Source: an uncultured Clostridium sp. (GTDB taxonomy: Bacteria; Bacillota; Clostridia; Lachnospirales; Lachnospiraceae). From it: a stretch of 64,000 bases of DNA. Below the pieces are notes generated by a model that saw only the letters and a list, made by a program, of their open reading frames with translations, searched no databases and was not told the DNA's origin. The DNA lies in assembly GCA_900542035.1 (NCBI GenBank), contig UQMJ01000003.1, forward strand, positions 62,001-126,000. Reading direction: 5' to 3'. The translations under genes were made by a program, and so were the position numbers. Of the stretch, positions 45,684 to 54,825 are shown piece after piece (the first letter of the stretch is position 1; the number at the start of each line of letters is the position of its first letter).

Positions 45684-46376
45684 TCATTTCTCCTTTGCCT
45701 GTGGATATTCGTTGCACAGCAGCCGGTAAGGCGCTTCGTCTTCTTCAATGGCCGGAAATCTTCCAACCGGCTCATAAAAACGGTTATCTGTATTATCGTC
45801 ATTGCACTGGCTGACCTCTCCTAATAATACCGGCCCGCTGCCTTCCTCTACTTCAAAATCATGGTACAGATACGGATAAATAGTAATACTTTCGCCTGGC
45901 GTCAGCCGGACCTGGGTTCCTGCCGGAACCACCATTTCTCGTCCGTCAATATGGACATGAACGTCATTTACTTTGTCCAAATCTTCCTCTTTTGTAGAAT
46001 TATACACGCGAATCAGCACGTTGCCTCCCCCTCGGTTGATAATGTCTTCCATTTTAAACCAGTGAAAATGCATGGGGGAATACTGGCCTTCTTTGATATA
46101 AAGAAGTTTTTCCGCATATGGTTTCGGATATTTGTCCTTTTTCTGTAAATTGCCGTTGCGGATGGTAATCAGAGAAAATCCCACCTGGTCAAATCTGCCC
46201 AGTCCATAATCCGTAATGTCCCAGCCCAGCATATTTTCTCTGATTTCGTCATATTCATGGCCTTTTTCCTGCCATTCTTCCGGCGTAAAATCACAGAACG
46301 GCGGAACTGCAAACCGGTACTCCTTTACCATTGCTTCCATTTCTTTTAATGCACGATTAATCTCACTGCGCTTCAT
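45684..46376 (-). CDS. D-lyxose isomerase family cupin
   Basis: A 230-residue protein of the D-lyxose isomerase family (formerly DUF1498), which converts D-lyxose to D-xylulose or D-mannose to fructose. The cupin metal site is visible as SPMHFHWFKMEDIINRGGG (about 99-117, two His and a Glu) and a third His in YPYLYHDFEVEEG near 170. AGGAGG precedes the ATG. It is coupled to the oxidoreductase downstream and follows the lipoprotein gene by 13 bases. Confidence 0.9.
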   Translation of the reverse strand: MKRSEINRALKEMEAMVKEYRFAVPPFCDFTPEEWQEKGHEYDEIRENMLGWDITDYGLGRFDQVGFSLITIRNGNLQKKDKYPKPYAEKLLYIKEGQYSPMHFHWFKMEDIINRGGGNVLIRVYNSTKEEDLDKVNDVHVHIDGREMVVPAGTQVRLTPGESITIYPYLYHDFEVEEGSGPVLLGEVSQCNDDNTDNRFYEPVGRFPAIEEDEAPYRLLCNEYPQAKEK

Positions 46377-46389
46377 CGTATCCTCCTAT

Positions 46390-47895
46390 TTAATCCCCAA
46401 AATAATACAATGCTTTTACATATCCTTTTTCATCAAAGACCGGCCTGTTTCCGCCATACACTTCCTCATACTCAAACAGGGTCTCTGGTTTCTGAAAATC
46501 CACAATTTTTGCCGGCGGTCTCTCTTCTTTGGAACTGAAAAAATGATAGCCCCATTCTTCTTCTGCGCCTTTTAACACATAAATGCTGCCTTCATACACC
46601 TTTTTAAAGCGGGTGTCGTCGCTGTCTCCCCACAGCCTGTAACATCCGGAATAAGGCTCATAGTCCAGATAACAATAATCCGTCCAGTCTTCTGATTGAT
46701 ACTGCAGGGCAACGTCTCCATATTCTCCATCGGAAGCGCTGACAACCGCCGTTTCACCTGTCAATTCATTAACGCAGATTTCCACCTCTTCAAATTCCTT
46801 CATAACCGTTTCATACTCCTGTGGAGTCAGCATAAGAGGAAGAAAAATGGTTCCAGGCGCTTCATAATAAAGTCCCTTGTCTTTGGTATTTTCAAAATCA
46901 TTCAGCGATATGCCAATTTCCATATGTTCCGGCAGCAGTTCTTTATATGGAGCTGGGGAAAGCTGCTCATATTCCTTATGAACGCGCTCCCACTGTTCTC
47001 TGTCAAATTCTTTTTCTGCCTTTTTGATAAACTCCATGTTTCTCTTATCCAGTTCCGTAAAGTTTGCCTCTGCCTTCTGGTCTGCGTTTTCTGTTTTTTC
47101 ATACCAGGGCTGCTGTTCAAAATACTGCTGCAGTTCCTGATTTTTAAATTCCCGTCCATAAACCGCAAAATACTGATTGCGCAAAAGCCTTAATTTTTCC
47201 GCATCCAGTTCCAGCAGATCCGTCTCATTCAGCGGCCGCTCGTAAACGTCCGGCAGAAACAAAGTTTCCATGGGAAAGTAAACTCCAGCAGCTTCTGAGT
47301 CTCCAAACAGTTCCATCCTTCCATCCTCATAAAATTGAAACTGGTAAGACACATTCGCAGGTTCTTCCCAATCCTCTAAATTATCTTGGCTGGTCTGAAG
47401 TTTTGTTCCAGGAAGGTAAAAAAAGAACTGCAGTTGATGAAGGAGGGAATACCCCCGTCCAGGCGGTTCCGCTTTCATAAAATCCAGGGTAAGCTGGTTG
47501 CGGTTTTTGCGTCCCCCAGGAGAAACTTCCAGCCTGTAGGACATATCTCCGCCTTTAAAATAAGTGCCGCAGATAGACTCGGCTTTCTCCATCAAAACCG
47601 TATTGTAATCCGCTGTTTCTGCACTGGAATCTCCGGCGCCGGACGACGCTGCAGTGTCAGGCGGTACTGTATCGGTTGGTTCGGCAGAGTCGGTTGATAT
47701 TGTGTCACATGACGCAGTGGTACTGACAGATACTGTATCGGACGGCGCGGTGATATTGGCAGAATCTGTTCCAGTCAGCTCGGTGGTACTGGCAGATTCT
47801 ATATCTGGCGACGCTGCGCAGGAAGCAGCCGTTAAAATTACCGCTGCCGTCAGACCTGCCAGACCAATCTTTCTGGTAACTTTTCGTTTTCTCAT
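46390..47895 (-). CDS. Lipoprotein with YARHG domain
   Basis: About 501 residues. The N-terminus is a lipoprotein signal with basic start and lipobox LTAASC, Cys at residue 26. Residues 27-90 are a Ser/Thr/Asp-rich spacer (repeats such as TDTVP, TDSA). The YARHG domain lies near 240-310 (DAEKLRLLRNQYFAVYGREFKNQELQQYF, given here in part: NQYFAVYGREF). YARHG domains are extracellular and may bind peptidoglycan; function unknown. I use the ATG at 47895 after AGGAGGCAG; the frame opens at 47946 without a suitable site. Confidence 0.85.
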   Translation of the reverse strand: MRKRKVTRKIGLAGLTAAVILTAASCAASPDIESASTTELTGTDSANITAPSDTVSVSTTASCDTISTDSAEPTDTVPPDTAASSGAGDSSAETADYNTVLMEKAESICGTYFKGGDMSYRLEVSPGGRKNRNQLTLDFMKAEPPGRGYSLLHQLQFFFYLPGTKLQTSQDNLEDWEEPANVSYQFQFYEDGRMELFGDSEAAGVYFPMETLFLPDVYERPLNETDLLELDAEKLRLLRNQYFAVYGREFKNQELQQYFEQQPWYEKTENADQKAEANFTELDKRNMEFIKKAEKEFDREQWERVHKEYEQLSPAPYKELLPEHMEIGISLNDFENTKDKGLYYEAPGTIFLPLMLTPQEYETVMKEFEEVEICVNELTGETAVVSASDGEYGDVALQYQSEDWTDYCYLDYEPYSGCYRLWGDSDDTRFKKVYEGSIYVLKGAEEEWGYHFFSSKEERPPAKIVDFQKPETLFEYEEVYGGNRPVFDEKGYVKALYYFGD

Positions 47896-47983
47896 ACTGC
47901 CTCCTGTTCTTGCTGATGTAGGTAGCAGGACATTTGCAAATCGCATATTTGCTAAACGTGTTTTTTCCTAATCTGCTCTGGTT

Positions 47984-48757
47984 CTAATCTGCCAGAATCT
48001 CATATCCGTCTTCTGTTACGGCTACGGTTACCTCCCACTGGGCAGACATCTTGCCATCGGCTGTAGTAATCTCCCAGCCGTTCTTTTTATCAATCCGGAA
48101 TTTACAGGTTCCGGCATTGATCATAGGCTCAATGGTAAACACCATTCCTGGCGGCATATGGATTCCGGTATCCGGCATCGTTACATAGCTGACAAACGGA
48201 TCTTCGTGGAATTTCAGTCCGATGCCATGTCCTCCGATTTCCCGCACAACGCTGTAGCCGTTGGCTTTTGCATAGTCATGAATTGCAGCTCCCATACTCC
48301 CCATAGAACGGAACGGGCCTACCATTTTCAGTCCTTCTTCTACACATTCTTTGGCTACCTGAACCAGACGCCGGTTTTCCTCACTGACCTCGCCAATTAA
48401 AAACATTCTTGAGGAATCGGAAAAATACCCCTTATAAATCGTTGATACGTCTACGTTAATAATATCTCCTGATTTCAAAATCACGTCTCTGGACGGGATT
48501 CCATGGCAAATCTGATTATTGACAGACGTACATACGCTTTTCGGAAATCCCTCATAGTGAAGAGGCGCCGGAGTTCCTCGTAATTCTATGGTTGTCTTAT
48601 ATACAATCTCATCAATTTCCTCTGTCGACATTCCTACGCCAATTTTCTCTGCAACTGCGTCTAAAACTGCCTTATTTACTTTTCCGCTTTCCCGTATTCC
48701 GGCCAGTTCTTCCCTGGTTTTTACCAGCCGGTCCTCTCTTACTTTTCTTCGTCTCAT
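47984..48757 (-). CDS. map: Methionine aminopeptidase, type I
   Basis: A 257-residue metal peptidase that removes the initiator Met. The five metal ligands are visible: Asp in INVDVSTIYKG, Asp in FSDSSRMF, His in IGGHGIGLKFHEDP, Glu in FTIEPMIN and Glu in QWEVTVAVTEDG. I set the start at 48757 (MRRRKVRED), preceded by GGAAGGCAGG; the frame is open to 48835, partly overlapping the helicase gene. It is not in the usual ribosomal-protein operon, so a second map gene probably exists elsewhere in this genome. Confidence 0.92.
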   Translation of the reverse strand: MRRRKVREDRLVKTREELAGIRESGKVNKAVLDAVAEKIGVGMSTEEIDEIVYKTTIELRGTPAPLHYEGFPKSVCTSVNNQICHGIPSRDVILKSGDIINVDVSTIYKGYFSDSSRMFLIGEVSEENRRLVQVAKECVEEGLKMVGPFRSMGSMGAAIHDYAKANGYSVVREIGGHGIGLKFHEDPFVSYVTMPDTGIHMPPGMVFTIEPMINAGTCKFRIDKKNGWEITTADGKMSAQWEVTVAVTEDGYEILAD

Positions 48758-48806
48758 TTTCCTGCCTTCCTTCTTTCTTTTCAAACTTCTGATATTGTCA
48801 ATTCTT

Positions 48807-51800
48807 TCACAGCTTTTTACCGGCTGTGCTTTCAAAGAACACTCCTCCTAATCTGCATAAATCGGAGGCCTGGCATTCCTTTTGTTGGGGTTGAAACTCT
48901 GCCTCTATCAGCTCCAGCATATCGTTCCATTGAAACCATTCTCCATGGCAGCACTGGTTTCGTTTTTTTACGCAAACATTCAGCTTTTCCCGAAATGCCT
49001 TCCACCAGTCTGCATGGAATTGCGGTTCTCCTTTGCTCTGCATACAATCCGCAATCTCCGAACCATATTTTTTTAAAAGATAGGATATGTTTCCCAGCAT
49101 CAGGTGTTTCTTTTCTGCATCTTTTAACGGAATCGCTTTTCCTGATATGCGCAGCAAATGCTCTGGAAACTGCTTTTTTAATCCTTCGTAAAAATTGGAC
49201 TGAAGCTGAAGTTCTAATGCCTTGCAGAACAAAATTCCGCAGCAGGAAGCATCCAAATCCATATTCCATTCAAACAGCGGCCTGAGCAGATAATATAGCT
49301 TCATTCCAAATATAAGATTCCTCTTTATTTCCAGCGGAAGCGATTCCAGGTCTTTTGGACTTTTCAGCCCAAACTCCAACAGCTGTTCTTCCCGAAACGA
49401 ATCATTTAAAAAATCTTCTCTTGCCAGATTATTTAAAAATCCTTCCGTATCTACCTGATATTCTTCTGTCCCTGCTTCTTCTGCCTGCTCCTTTATCGGA
49501 AAAGAATGAACAGACGGGATTTGCCGGACTGCTTCTTTTATTGCCTTCAGCCGTTTTTCCTCCAAACGGCCGTCTTTCTGCCAGACATCCTCTTCCCTGC
49601 CGGTCTTCTGTAGCGTGGCAATCTCTTTCAACGCATAGGTGTCCATGACCGCCTTCATTTCGCATACGAACCGGTTCGGTTCCCATGCCTTGCTGCCACC
49701 AATCACATATAACCGGTATTTGGCTCTTGTAACCGCCACGTTGACAATATTGCTGTTTACCCAGCGGACTGCTCCGGCAGCCTCTTTCCCTGCGTCACAG
49801 CCCAAAAGAAAAATTACTTCATTTGCTTCTTTTCCCTGAAATGTGTGGACAGTTCCAATCTTTTCTTTTATCCAATCGTCTCTTTTTGCTGTTTTGTTCA
49901 GGTGAGAATCCAGATTCTGGGTACTGTATTCCTTTATGTAATTCCGGATTCCGTACACGACGGATTTAAATGGGCTGATAATATACAGATTGGGAAATTC
50001 ACTTTTTTCAAATGCCTTCTCTAGAATCCGGCAGACAGCTTCTCCCTGTTTTCTGACAAAATGATCCTTTCTTCCGTTTTCAGTTCCTGTGATATGAATC
50101 CACTGGGACTTATCAAAAACAAAGGACTTTTGTTTTTCTTCTCCTGGGAGCCGCGTCTGCTGTTTCATAATTCCGCTGTAAGAAATCCGGTTGGAAATGT
50201 CATACATGGGAGAAATGCACCTGCGGTGTACCAGAAGGGGACAGCCTACCCACTCCGGCTGGTCGGTTCCGTTTTCCAGATAAGTTCCCAATGGATTTAA
50301 AATATCAGCGCACCTCTGGACCGAAAGGGATTTATCCTGATAACTGCGGTAAAGCTCTTCTTTAAAGGATTTCTTTAATAGTGCCAGATCATCTGTTACC
50401 ACTGGTTCTACCTGTTTGGGATCTCCTACGATTATGGCTTTCCGTGAACGGTACAGTGCGCCGACTGCCATCTGAGGCTGGGCCTGGCCTGCTTCGTCTA
50501 CTACCAGTGTTCCGATTGTCCCCTGCATTTTTATATCTTGAAATAAGGTTCCAACCGATGCAAATGTAGAAGATATGACAGGAACAAGAAGAAACAGCGT
50601 CTGGTATAATGCCCCTGCCATTTGCTCTCTGTCCTCTTTGTGGAAATGGATCTGATCGTTTTCCTCCCCCATTTCCAGTCCCCAATACTGGCTTAATGTA
50701 ATAAAATTGTCCCTGCAGCACCTGGAATTTAAAATAAATTCTTTTGTCAGCTGCAGCGCCGCGTACAGCAATTTTTCTCTTTCCCTGTTATAATAGTCCG
50801 TTGTCCAGGGATTTGTAGTCTGGGCCTTTGCGGACTGTTCTGCATCTGAAGAGCGCAGTGCCGAAATAAAGGCTTTATCCAGCAAATGTCCCCGTTCTGC
50901 CGGTTCCTTTTCCTGGAAGTGTTCTGCCAGCTCCATCCATTCTTTTTGCGCTGTTTCTGCTTCTTCTGCCGCAGATTGGATCTGCTTTTTTGCTTCTTCT
51001 ATGCCGGTAACTACCTGCCCATCCTCTAATCTTATTTCTTCTAAGCGGACGTCCAGCGTTTTTTCTTCTGCTTTTATGGATTCTTCCTGGATTTCTATGC
51101 TGCGGATTTCTTCTTCCAAATCCTGTATCTTCTGCTTGGCCTGCTCTATTTCTGTCTGCAGGTCTGCCTCCTGGCTCTGGTAAGATTCTGCCAGCTTTTT
51201 TGCTGCCTGATATTTTTCTTTAAAAAGAATCCTGGAAAAAATTCCCACAGAATTCATTACTTCACAGATTTGTTTCTGTACCTGAATCAGCTTCTGGTTT
51301 TTCTCTTTCCAGACCGTTTCTCCTTCATCACGCTCTGCCTGAAACGGCTTTTTCTTCTGTTCTTCTTCCTGATACCGTTCTTGCAGCTCCTGCAGCTTTT
51401 TCTCAATCTCTTCTATTTCTTTAAGCAGGAAGTTTCGGGTTTCCTTCTGTGCTTCTATCTGCTTTGTATAATGCGCCTTTGTTTCCTGGCTGCGTCTTTC
51501 AGCCTTTTTGGCCGACAGCGCCGCGTCTCCTAATGAAGATAATTCATCCTGTAATTTCGCGACTGTTTCCAGTTGTTCCTCAAACGCTTTTCTTGCGGCT
51601 TCATACCGTTCCCGCCGCGCCTCCTTAAACTGGCCGTTAGGATAAAAATCCCAGTGCAGCGGTTCTAACACGTATTTATAAAACGGCACCAGGTTGGATT
51701 TTTTGCCCAGAGGGGCTGCCGCAAGTCCCCAGGCGTCCGGCCGCTGCATCAGCTTTTTTGCATATCCGGTAAAATAAATTTCTTTATAATCCCCTTCTAA

Positions 51801-53285
51801 CTCTGTTTTTCCGCAATAGAGGTGTTCGCTCTTGTCAGACTGCTCCGCTGAAAACAACTGCTCGATTTCGCGAAGCTGTTCTTTTACTCTCTCATCATCC
51901 CCGCCTGTCGGCTTTAAGCTGTCTAAAATGCCAGATTCCAGAGGAAGTTCCTTTGTGATATTTTCTACCGCCGCATTATTGCTGGAAACAACCAGAATGC
52001 TGTAATCATTGAGCTTATCGTCTTTTAGAGAATACCAGCCAGGAATATATCTGGAATATTTTCCGTTTTCCTTGTCCCCATGTAAAAATTTATGCTTTTC
52101 AAAAGCCGTATCCGGATCATCATAAGCTGCAAGACGCTTTGCCTTTTCTACAATGTGATTGGCTATAATCTCTTTTAAAAGCGTCGTTTTGCCTGTTCCA
52201 GGAGGTCCGTTGACCGAAAATGCCTCTCTTTCTTCATCCGCCGCAGCATTAATTGCCACCTGCTGCATCAAAGCAGGCATATACCTGGAAGGCCATTTCC
52301 CCATTGGGGCACGTTTCATATTCAATTTCTTCAAAAGCAGCACTTCCAGTTCTTCTTCACTGATGCGGAGAAAATCACAGCGCTTTTCCCGAAATTCTGT
52401 TTCATGTCCAGGACCGTTGATGTAATCAAGCAGGTATTGAGGCATTCCGTTCCTGCGGTTCTTAGTTTTTTCATCAACCGTTTCCAGATAAACCGCTTCT
52501 GACTCCATCCATTTTTTTACCATCTGCAAATCATTGGAAAAATAAGAACGGCTCAGACCAGAATAATTGTTTTCCCCGTATGCTTTTTTTGCTGCCTCAT
52601 CCTTAAAAAAGCAAACTGAAATTCCGCAGCTGTATTCTCCTTCCAGCGTGCCAAGGTACTCGTCCTCCAGTCTGGCATAAAGCGCTTCTATTGCTTCTGA
52701 CTCCACTTCTTCCGTTTCCGCTTTTCCGCTCTCAAACTCGTTTTCGAGAAAGTCCCGAAATCCTTTGTCTATTTCATAAATCGTATTCTGATACTCTTCT
52801 AAAGACAATCCATCGGAAAGACGGCCTCTTTCCTTATCCTTTAACTGGCTGATCGCCCAGACAATAGAAGAAAGAGAAAAGGAATAGGGAAGATAACGGC
52901 CATTTTCATCTATCTGAAAACTGGCCGCCACAATCTCATCATAACTTTTTTCCGGCATTTCTTCCATGTCAGCGCCGATATACCTTGCAATCTGGGCAAT
53001 ACAGGATTCTCTCTTTATTTTCCCAAGGTAAACCGTAATGGTTCCCCAGGTTTGCATCTGACATCTTTCACACTCGTCCTGAATGGTCTGGCAAAGAGAC
53101 TGGCCTTTCTCCAGATCCAAAAAAGCTTCTATCTGTTTCCCTGCCAGCTTTTTCTTATACTCTCTCAGTTTTCTCCTGGTATCTGCCGCATTCGTACACA
53201 TCTCATAAGAATTCTGGCTGAGAAATTCCATTGTAAACCAATAGTCTAAAATTTGAATCGCATCCTGTACCTTTTCTGAGATCAT
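48807..53285 (-). CDS. Very large SF1 (Upf1/DNA2-type) helicase with C-terminal HEPN-like domain
   Basis: A 1492-residue soluble protein. Residues 1 to about 330 are unfamiliar and mostly helical. Walker A is VNGPPGTGKTTLLKEI near 357. A long charged coiled coil covers about 570-780 (KAERRSQETKAHYTKQIEAQ and similar). Walker B is TLVVDEAGQAQPQM near 925, motif III IVGDPKQVEP near 950, and motifs V/VI include VHTFQGKEANEV near 1138 and NVAVTRAKYRLYVIG near 1182. The last 230 residues are helical and end with KKRNQCCHGE; the Arg (1442) and His (1447) form an Rx4H motif as in HEPN ribonucleases. The start at 53285 is chosen for its AAGGAG site. Possible RNA-directed defence or repair role; not established. 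Confidence 0.82.
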   Translation of the reverse strand: MISEKVQDAIQILDYWFTMEFLSQNSYEMCTNAADTRRKLREYKKKLAGKQIEAFLDLEKGQSLCQTIQDECERCQMQTWGTITVYLGKIKRESCIAQIARYIGADMEEMPEKSYDEIVAASFQIDENGRYLPYSFSLSSIVWAISQLKDKERGRLSDGLSLEEYQNTIYEIDKGFRDFLENEFESGKAETEEVESEAIEALYARLEDEYLGTLEGEYSCGISVCFFKDEAAKKAYGENNYSGLSRSYFSNDLQMVKKWMESEAVYLETVDEKTKNRRNGMPQYLLDYINGPGHETEFREKRCDFLRISEEELEVLLLKKLNMKRAPMGKWPSRYMPALMQQVAINAAADEEREAFSVNGPPGTGKTTLLKEIIANHIVEKAKRLAAYDDPDTAFEKHKFLHGDKENGKYSRYIPGWYSLKDDKLNDYSILVVSSNNAAVENITKELPLESGILDSLKPTGGDDERVKEQLREIEQLFSAEQSDKSEHLYCGKTELEGDYKEIYFTGYAKKLMQRPDAWGLAAAPLGKKSNLVPFYKYVLEPLHWDFYPNGQFKEARRERYEAARKAFEEQLETVAKLQDELSSLGDAALSAKKAERRSQETKAHYTKQIEAQKETRNFLLKEIEEIEKKLQELQERYQEEEQKKKPFQAERDEGETVWKEKNQKLIQVQKQICEVMNSVGIFSRILFKEKYQAAKKLAESYQSQEADLQTEIEQAKQKIQDLEEEIRSIEIQEESIKAEEKTLDVRLEEIRLEDGQVVTGIEEAKKQIQSAAEEAETAQKEWMELAEHFQEKEPAERGHLLDKAFISALRSSDAEQSAKAQTTNPWTTDYYNREREKLLYAALQLTKEFILNSRCCRDNFITLSQYWGLEMGEENDQIHFHKEDREQMAGALYQTLFLLVPVISSTFASVGTLFQDIKMQGTIGTLVVDEAGQAQPQMAVGALYRSRKAIIVGDPKQVEPVVTDDLALLKKSFKEELYRSYQDKSLSVQRCADILNPLGTYLENGTDQPEWVGCPLLVHRRCISPMYDISNRISYSGIMKQQTRLPGEEKQKSFVFDKSQWIHITGTENGRKDHFVRKQGEAVCRILEKAFEKSEFPNLYIISPFKSVVYGIRNYIKEYSTQNLDSHLNKTAKRDDWIKEKIGTVHTFQGKEANEVIFLLGCDAGKEAAGAVRWVNSNIVNVAVTRAKYRLYVIGGSKAWEPNRFVCEMKAVMDTYALKEIATLQKTGREEDVWQKDGRLEEKRLKAIKEAVRQIPSVHSFPIKEQAEEAGTEEYQVDTEGFLNNLAREDFLNDSFREEQLLEFGLKSPKDLESLPLEIKRNLIFGMKLYYLLRPLFEWNMDLDASCCGILFCKALELQLQSNFYEGLKKQFPEHLLRISGKAIPLKDAEKKHLMLGNISYLLKKYGSEIADCMQSKGEPQFHADWWKAFREKLNVCVKKRNQCCHGEWFQWNDMLELIEAEFQPQQKECQASDLCRLGGVFFESTAGKKL

Positions 53286-53333
53286 ACGTAAAGTCTCCTT
53301 GCTTCTTCCTCTTATCCCTGACAGATAGAATTT

Positions 53334-53381
53334 CAGCTTAGGCATGAGACTTGCTTTCTAAGAAGCAATCTGCCTAAGCTG
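53334..53381 (-). other. Long hairpin in the helicase leader
   Basis: CAGCTTAGGCA and TGCCTAAGCTG form a perfect 11-bp stem, and inside it TTGCTT/AAGCAA a further 6-bp stem around TCTAAG-like loop bases. No T-run follows on either strand, so a simple terminator is unlikely. It lies 49 bases before the helicase ATG and could control that gene. Confidence 0.65.
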
Positions 53382-53427
53382 ATCGGGTCTAATTCATTTT
53401 CTAAATGAACCGTTTTTCTTTGAGCAG

Positions 53428-53991
53428 CTAATAGCAAACTCGATTTTCTGCATATCCAAAATCCATATAATGCTCGTAATAAGCTGTCCAATCATCTCCA
53501 AATATCTGGGCCAGGTCTTCATTGTTTTCTTTATATACCGTTACATTAAATGTCTCACAGGCCACTCGCCCTTCTTTCATTCCGGCTGTCAAAAAGTGTT
53601 CCAGCAAACGTTCCGCATCGTTTCCGAAGGTTTCGTATAAATCTTCATTATGTTCTGCATAATAAGCCGCATCAAATACTCTGTCTATGTGTTCGGGAAT
53701 TGCTGCTTTTTCTGGTTCTTGTACCGGTGCGTTTTCTGCAGAATTGCCGGAATAACGGCTGTCATACGGACAAACCCCATTTTCGTGCAAATGTGCAGGA
53801 TGACCGCCGCAATGGTAATGATAACTTCCAAGCCCGCTTTTGTTTTTATTATCCCGATGACCGCCTCTGGAATCTGTACGGCCGCTATGAGCTTCTGCTA
53901 TGCTCACATCATTTGTTCCCATTGCCAGCTCTGGAACTGCTGTACATAATGATACTGCGGTCAGAAGCATGACTAACCTTTTCTTTCTCAT
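53428..53991 (-). CDS. YHYH-domain exported protein with C-terminal repeats
   Basis: A 187-residue protein. A signal peptide covers about 1-25. The YHYH domain (about 35-77) reads HSGRTDSRGGHRDN and GSYHYHCGGHPAHLHENG, rich in His and probably metal binding. The C-terminus holds two similar 38-residue units (about 106-143 and 147-184) with the pattern Y..x.N.DL...FG.D......H....G..E.RV. This repeat also occurs in other clostridial surface proteins, as I recall. Function unknown. A good promoter precedes it. Confidence 0.8.
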   Translation of the reverse strand: MRKKRLVMLLTAVSLCTAVPELAMGTNDVSIAEAHSGRTDSRGGHRDNKNKSGLGSYHYHCGGHPAHLHENGVCPYDSRYSGNSAENAPVQEPEKAAIPEHIDRVFDAAYYAEHNEDLYETFGNDAERLLEHFLTAGMKEGRVACETFNVTVYKENNEDLAQIFGDDWTAYYEHYMDFGYAENRVCY

Positions 53992-54062
53992 TCCTTTGTT
54001 CCCCTTATTGATTATGACAAAACGTATAATTTTATTAAAACCAATCTGAGTTTCTATGTAGT

Positions 54063-54091
54063 ATTATACTATATAAAAAAACAAAACTCAA
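54063..54091 (-). promoter_or_regulatory. Promoter of the YHYH protein gene
   Basis: Perfect -10 TATAAT (54063-54068), 17-base spacer, -35 TTGAGT (54086-54091). The remaining 54092-54260 is AT-rich and holds no gene that I can see. Confidence 0.7.
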
Positions 54092-54262
54092 CAAGAATGA
54101 GGGGTGTTAATCAGCGAAAACTATATGCAAAATATTTTAAATTATGCTCTTCTCGCTGATTCTTGAATGTCTCCATCAATAAGTATATATCTACTTGTTT
54201 CCTATCTTGATAAATCAATGTATTAGCTGAACAATAAGCATCTGCAATCCCGTAAAGCAAAA

Positions 54263-54281
54263 GGGCAGGCGTTACCTGCCC
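54263..54281 (-). terminator. Terminator overlapping the yjdF stop codon
   Basis: GGGGCAGGTAACGCCTGCCC-type hairpin (GGGCAGG/CCTGCCC) followed by TTTTGCTTT on the minus strand. The TAA stop of yjdF lies in its loop. Confidence 0.8.
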
Positions 54282-54688
54282 CTATGCTTTTCTTTCCTTT
54301 TCTGCTGTTTCAGCTCAAACTGCCGCTTCTTCTCTGCTTCCCGTTGTTCTCTGCTCACAGTCTTGCGTTCAGTCTTTAACTGCTCCTGTTGTAATTTCAA
54401 AGCCTGTTGCGATTTTGTGCCTATGCCGGTATTCTGTACCTGTTTTCGCACTTCTCGCTGTACCCGTTTCGGATTTCGACCAGCTTCCTTTACATCAGTT
54501 GCCACAGCTGGACTAAATTTCAGTCGATAGTAATTTTTCAGAACAAATTCATATATCTCGTAGTCTTTCGGTTCCGCTCCAAACGTAACCTTACACACAG
54601 ATAATTTTCCCTCCGATATGCGTTCAAAAACACCTATCCAGAATGGTTCCTCAAAAAACACTGTCAATCTGCCCAATGCTTTGTCCAT
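54272..54688 (-). CDS. yjdF: YjdF family protein
   Basis: A 138-residue basic protein of the YjdF (DUF2992) family. The N-terminal half has LTVFFEEPFWIGVFER (8-23) and CKVTFGAEPKDYEIYEFVL (32-50); the C-terminal half is a Lys/Arg/Gln-rich helix. Function is not established; the family is known mainly for the yjdF RNA found before it, which responds to azaaromatic compounds. That RNA is present here. AAGGAGG precedes the ATG. Confidence 0.9.
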   Translation of the reverse strand: MDKALGRLTVFFEEPFWIGVFERISEGKLSVCKVTFGAEPKDYEIYEFVLKNYYRLKFSPAVATDVKEAGRNPKRVQREVRKQVQNTGIGTKSQQALKLQQEQLKTERKTVSREQREAEKKRQFELKQQKRKEKHRGR

Positions 54689-54727
54689 GACAATTCCTCC
54701 TTAAAAATTATACTGGACAAAGAACGG

Positions 54728-54825
54728 ACGACCCAAGGAGGGAGGGTTACTTACACCAAAGCGGTGCGGCCGGACTACCTACCGGCTCTATAAGAGAGGT
54801 TATCCCTTACGTTGTGTTTTTATCT
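54728..54825 (-). promoter_or_regulatory. yjdF-type riboswitch
   Basis: The RNA upstream of yjdF contains CGTAAGGGATAACCTCTC (54800-54817 on the minus strand), paired helices such as GCCGGTAGGTAGTCCGGC, and CACCGCTTTGGTG, then AACCCTCCC. Position in front of yjdF and these features fit the yjdF RNA. The pairing AACCTCT/AGGGAGGGTT near the ribosome binding site could control translation. The whole 54689-55001 gap holds this RNA, about 100 bases with no clear feature and the next terminator. Confidence 0.75.

Noticed and set aside
53285..53345. Upstream start of the helicase at 53345
   Set aside because: These codons run through the 11-bp hairpin and have no ribosome binding site, while 53285 has AAGGAG at a suitable distance.
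53334..53381. Ordinary terminator of the YHYH gene
   Set aside because: The hairpin lacks a T-run on either strand, so I list it as an unexplained structure.
54272..54688. Mobilisation or relaxase accessory protein suggested by the basic Gln/Lys-rich tail
   Set aside because: The N-terminal half and the RNA leader fit YjdF, and no mobile-element gene is adjacent.
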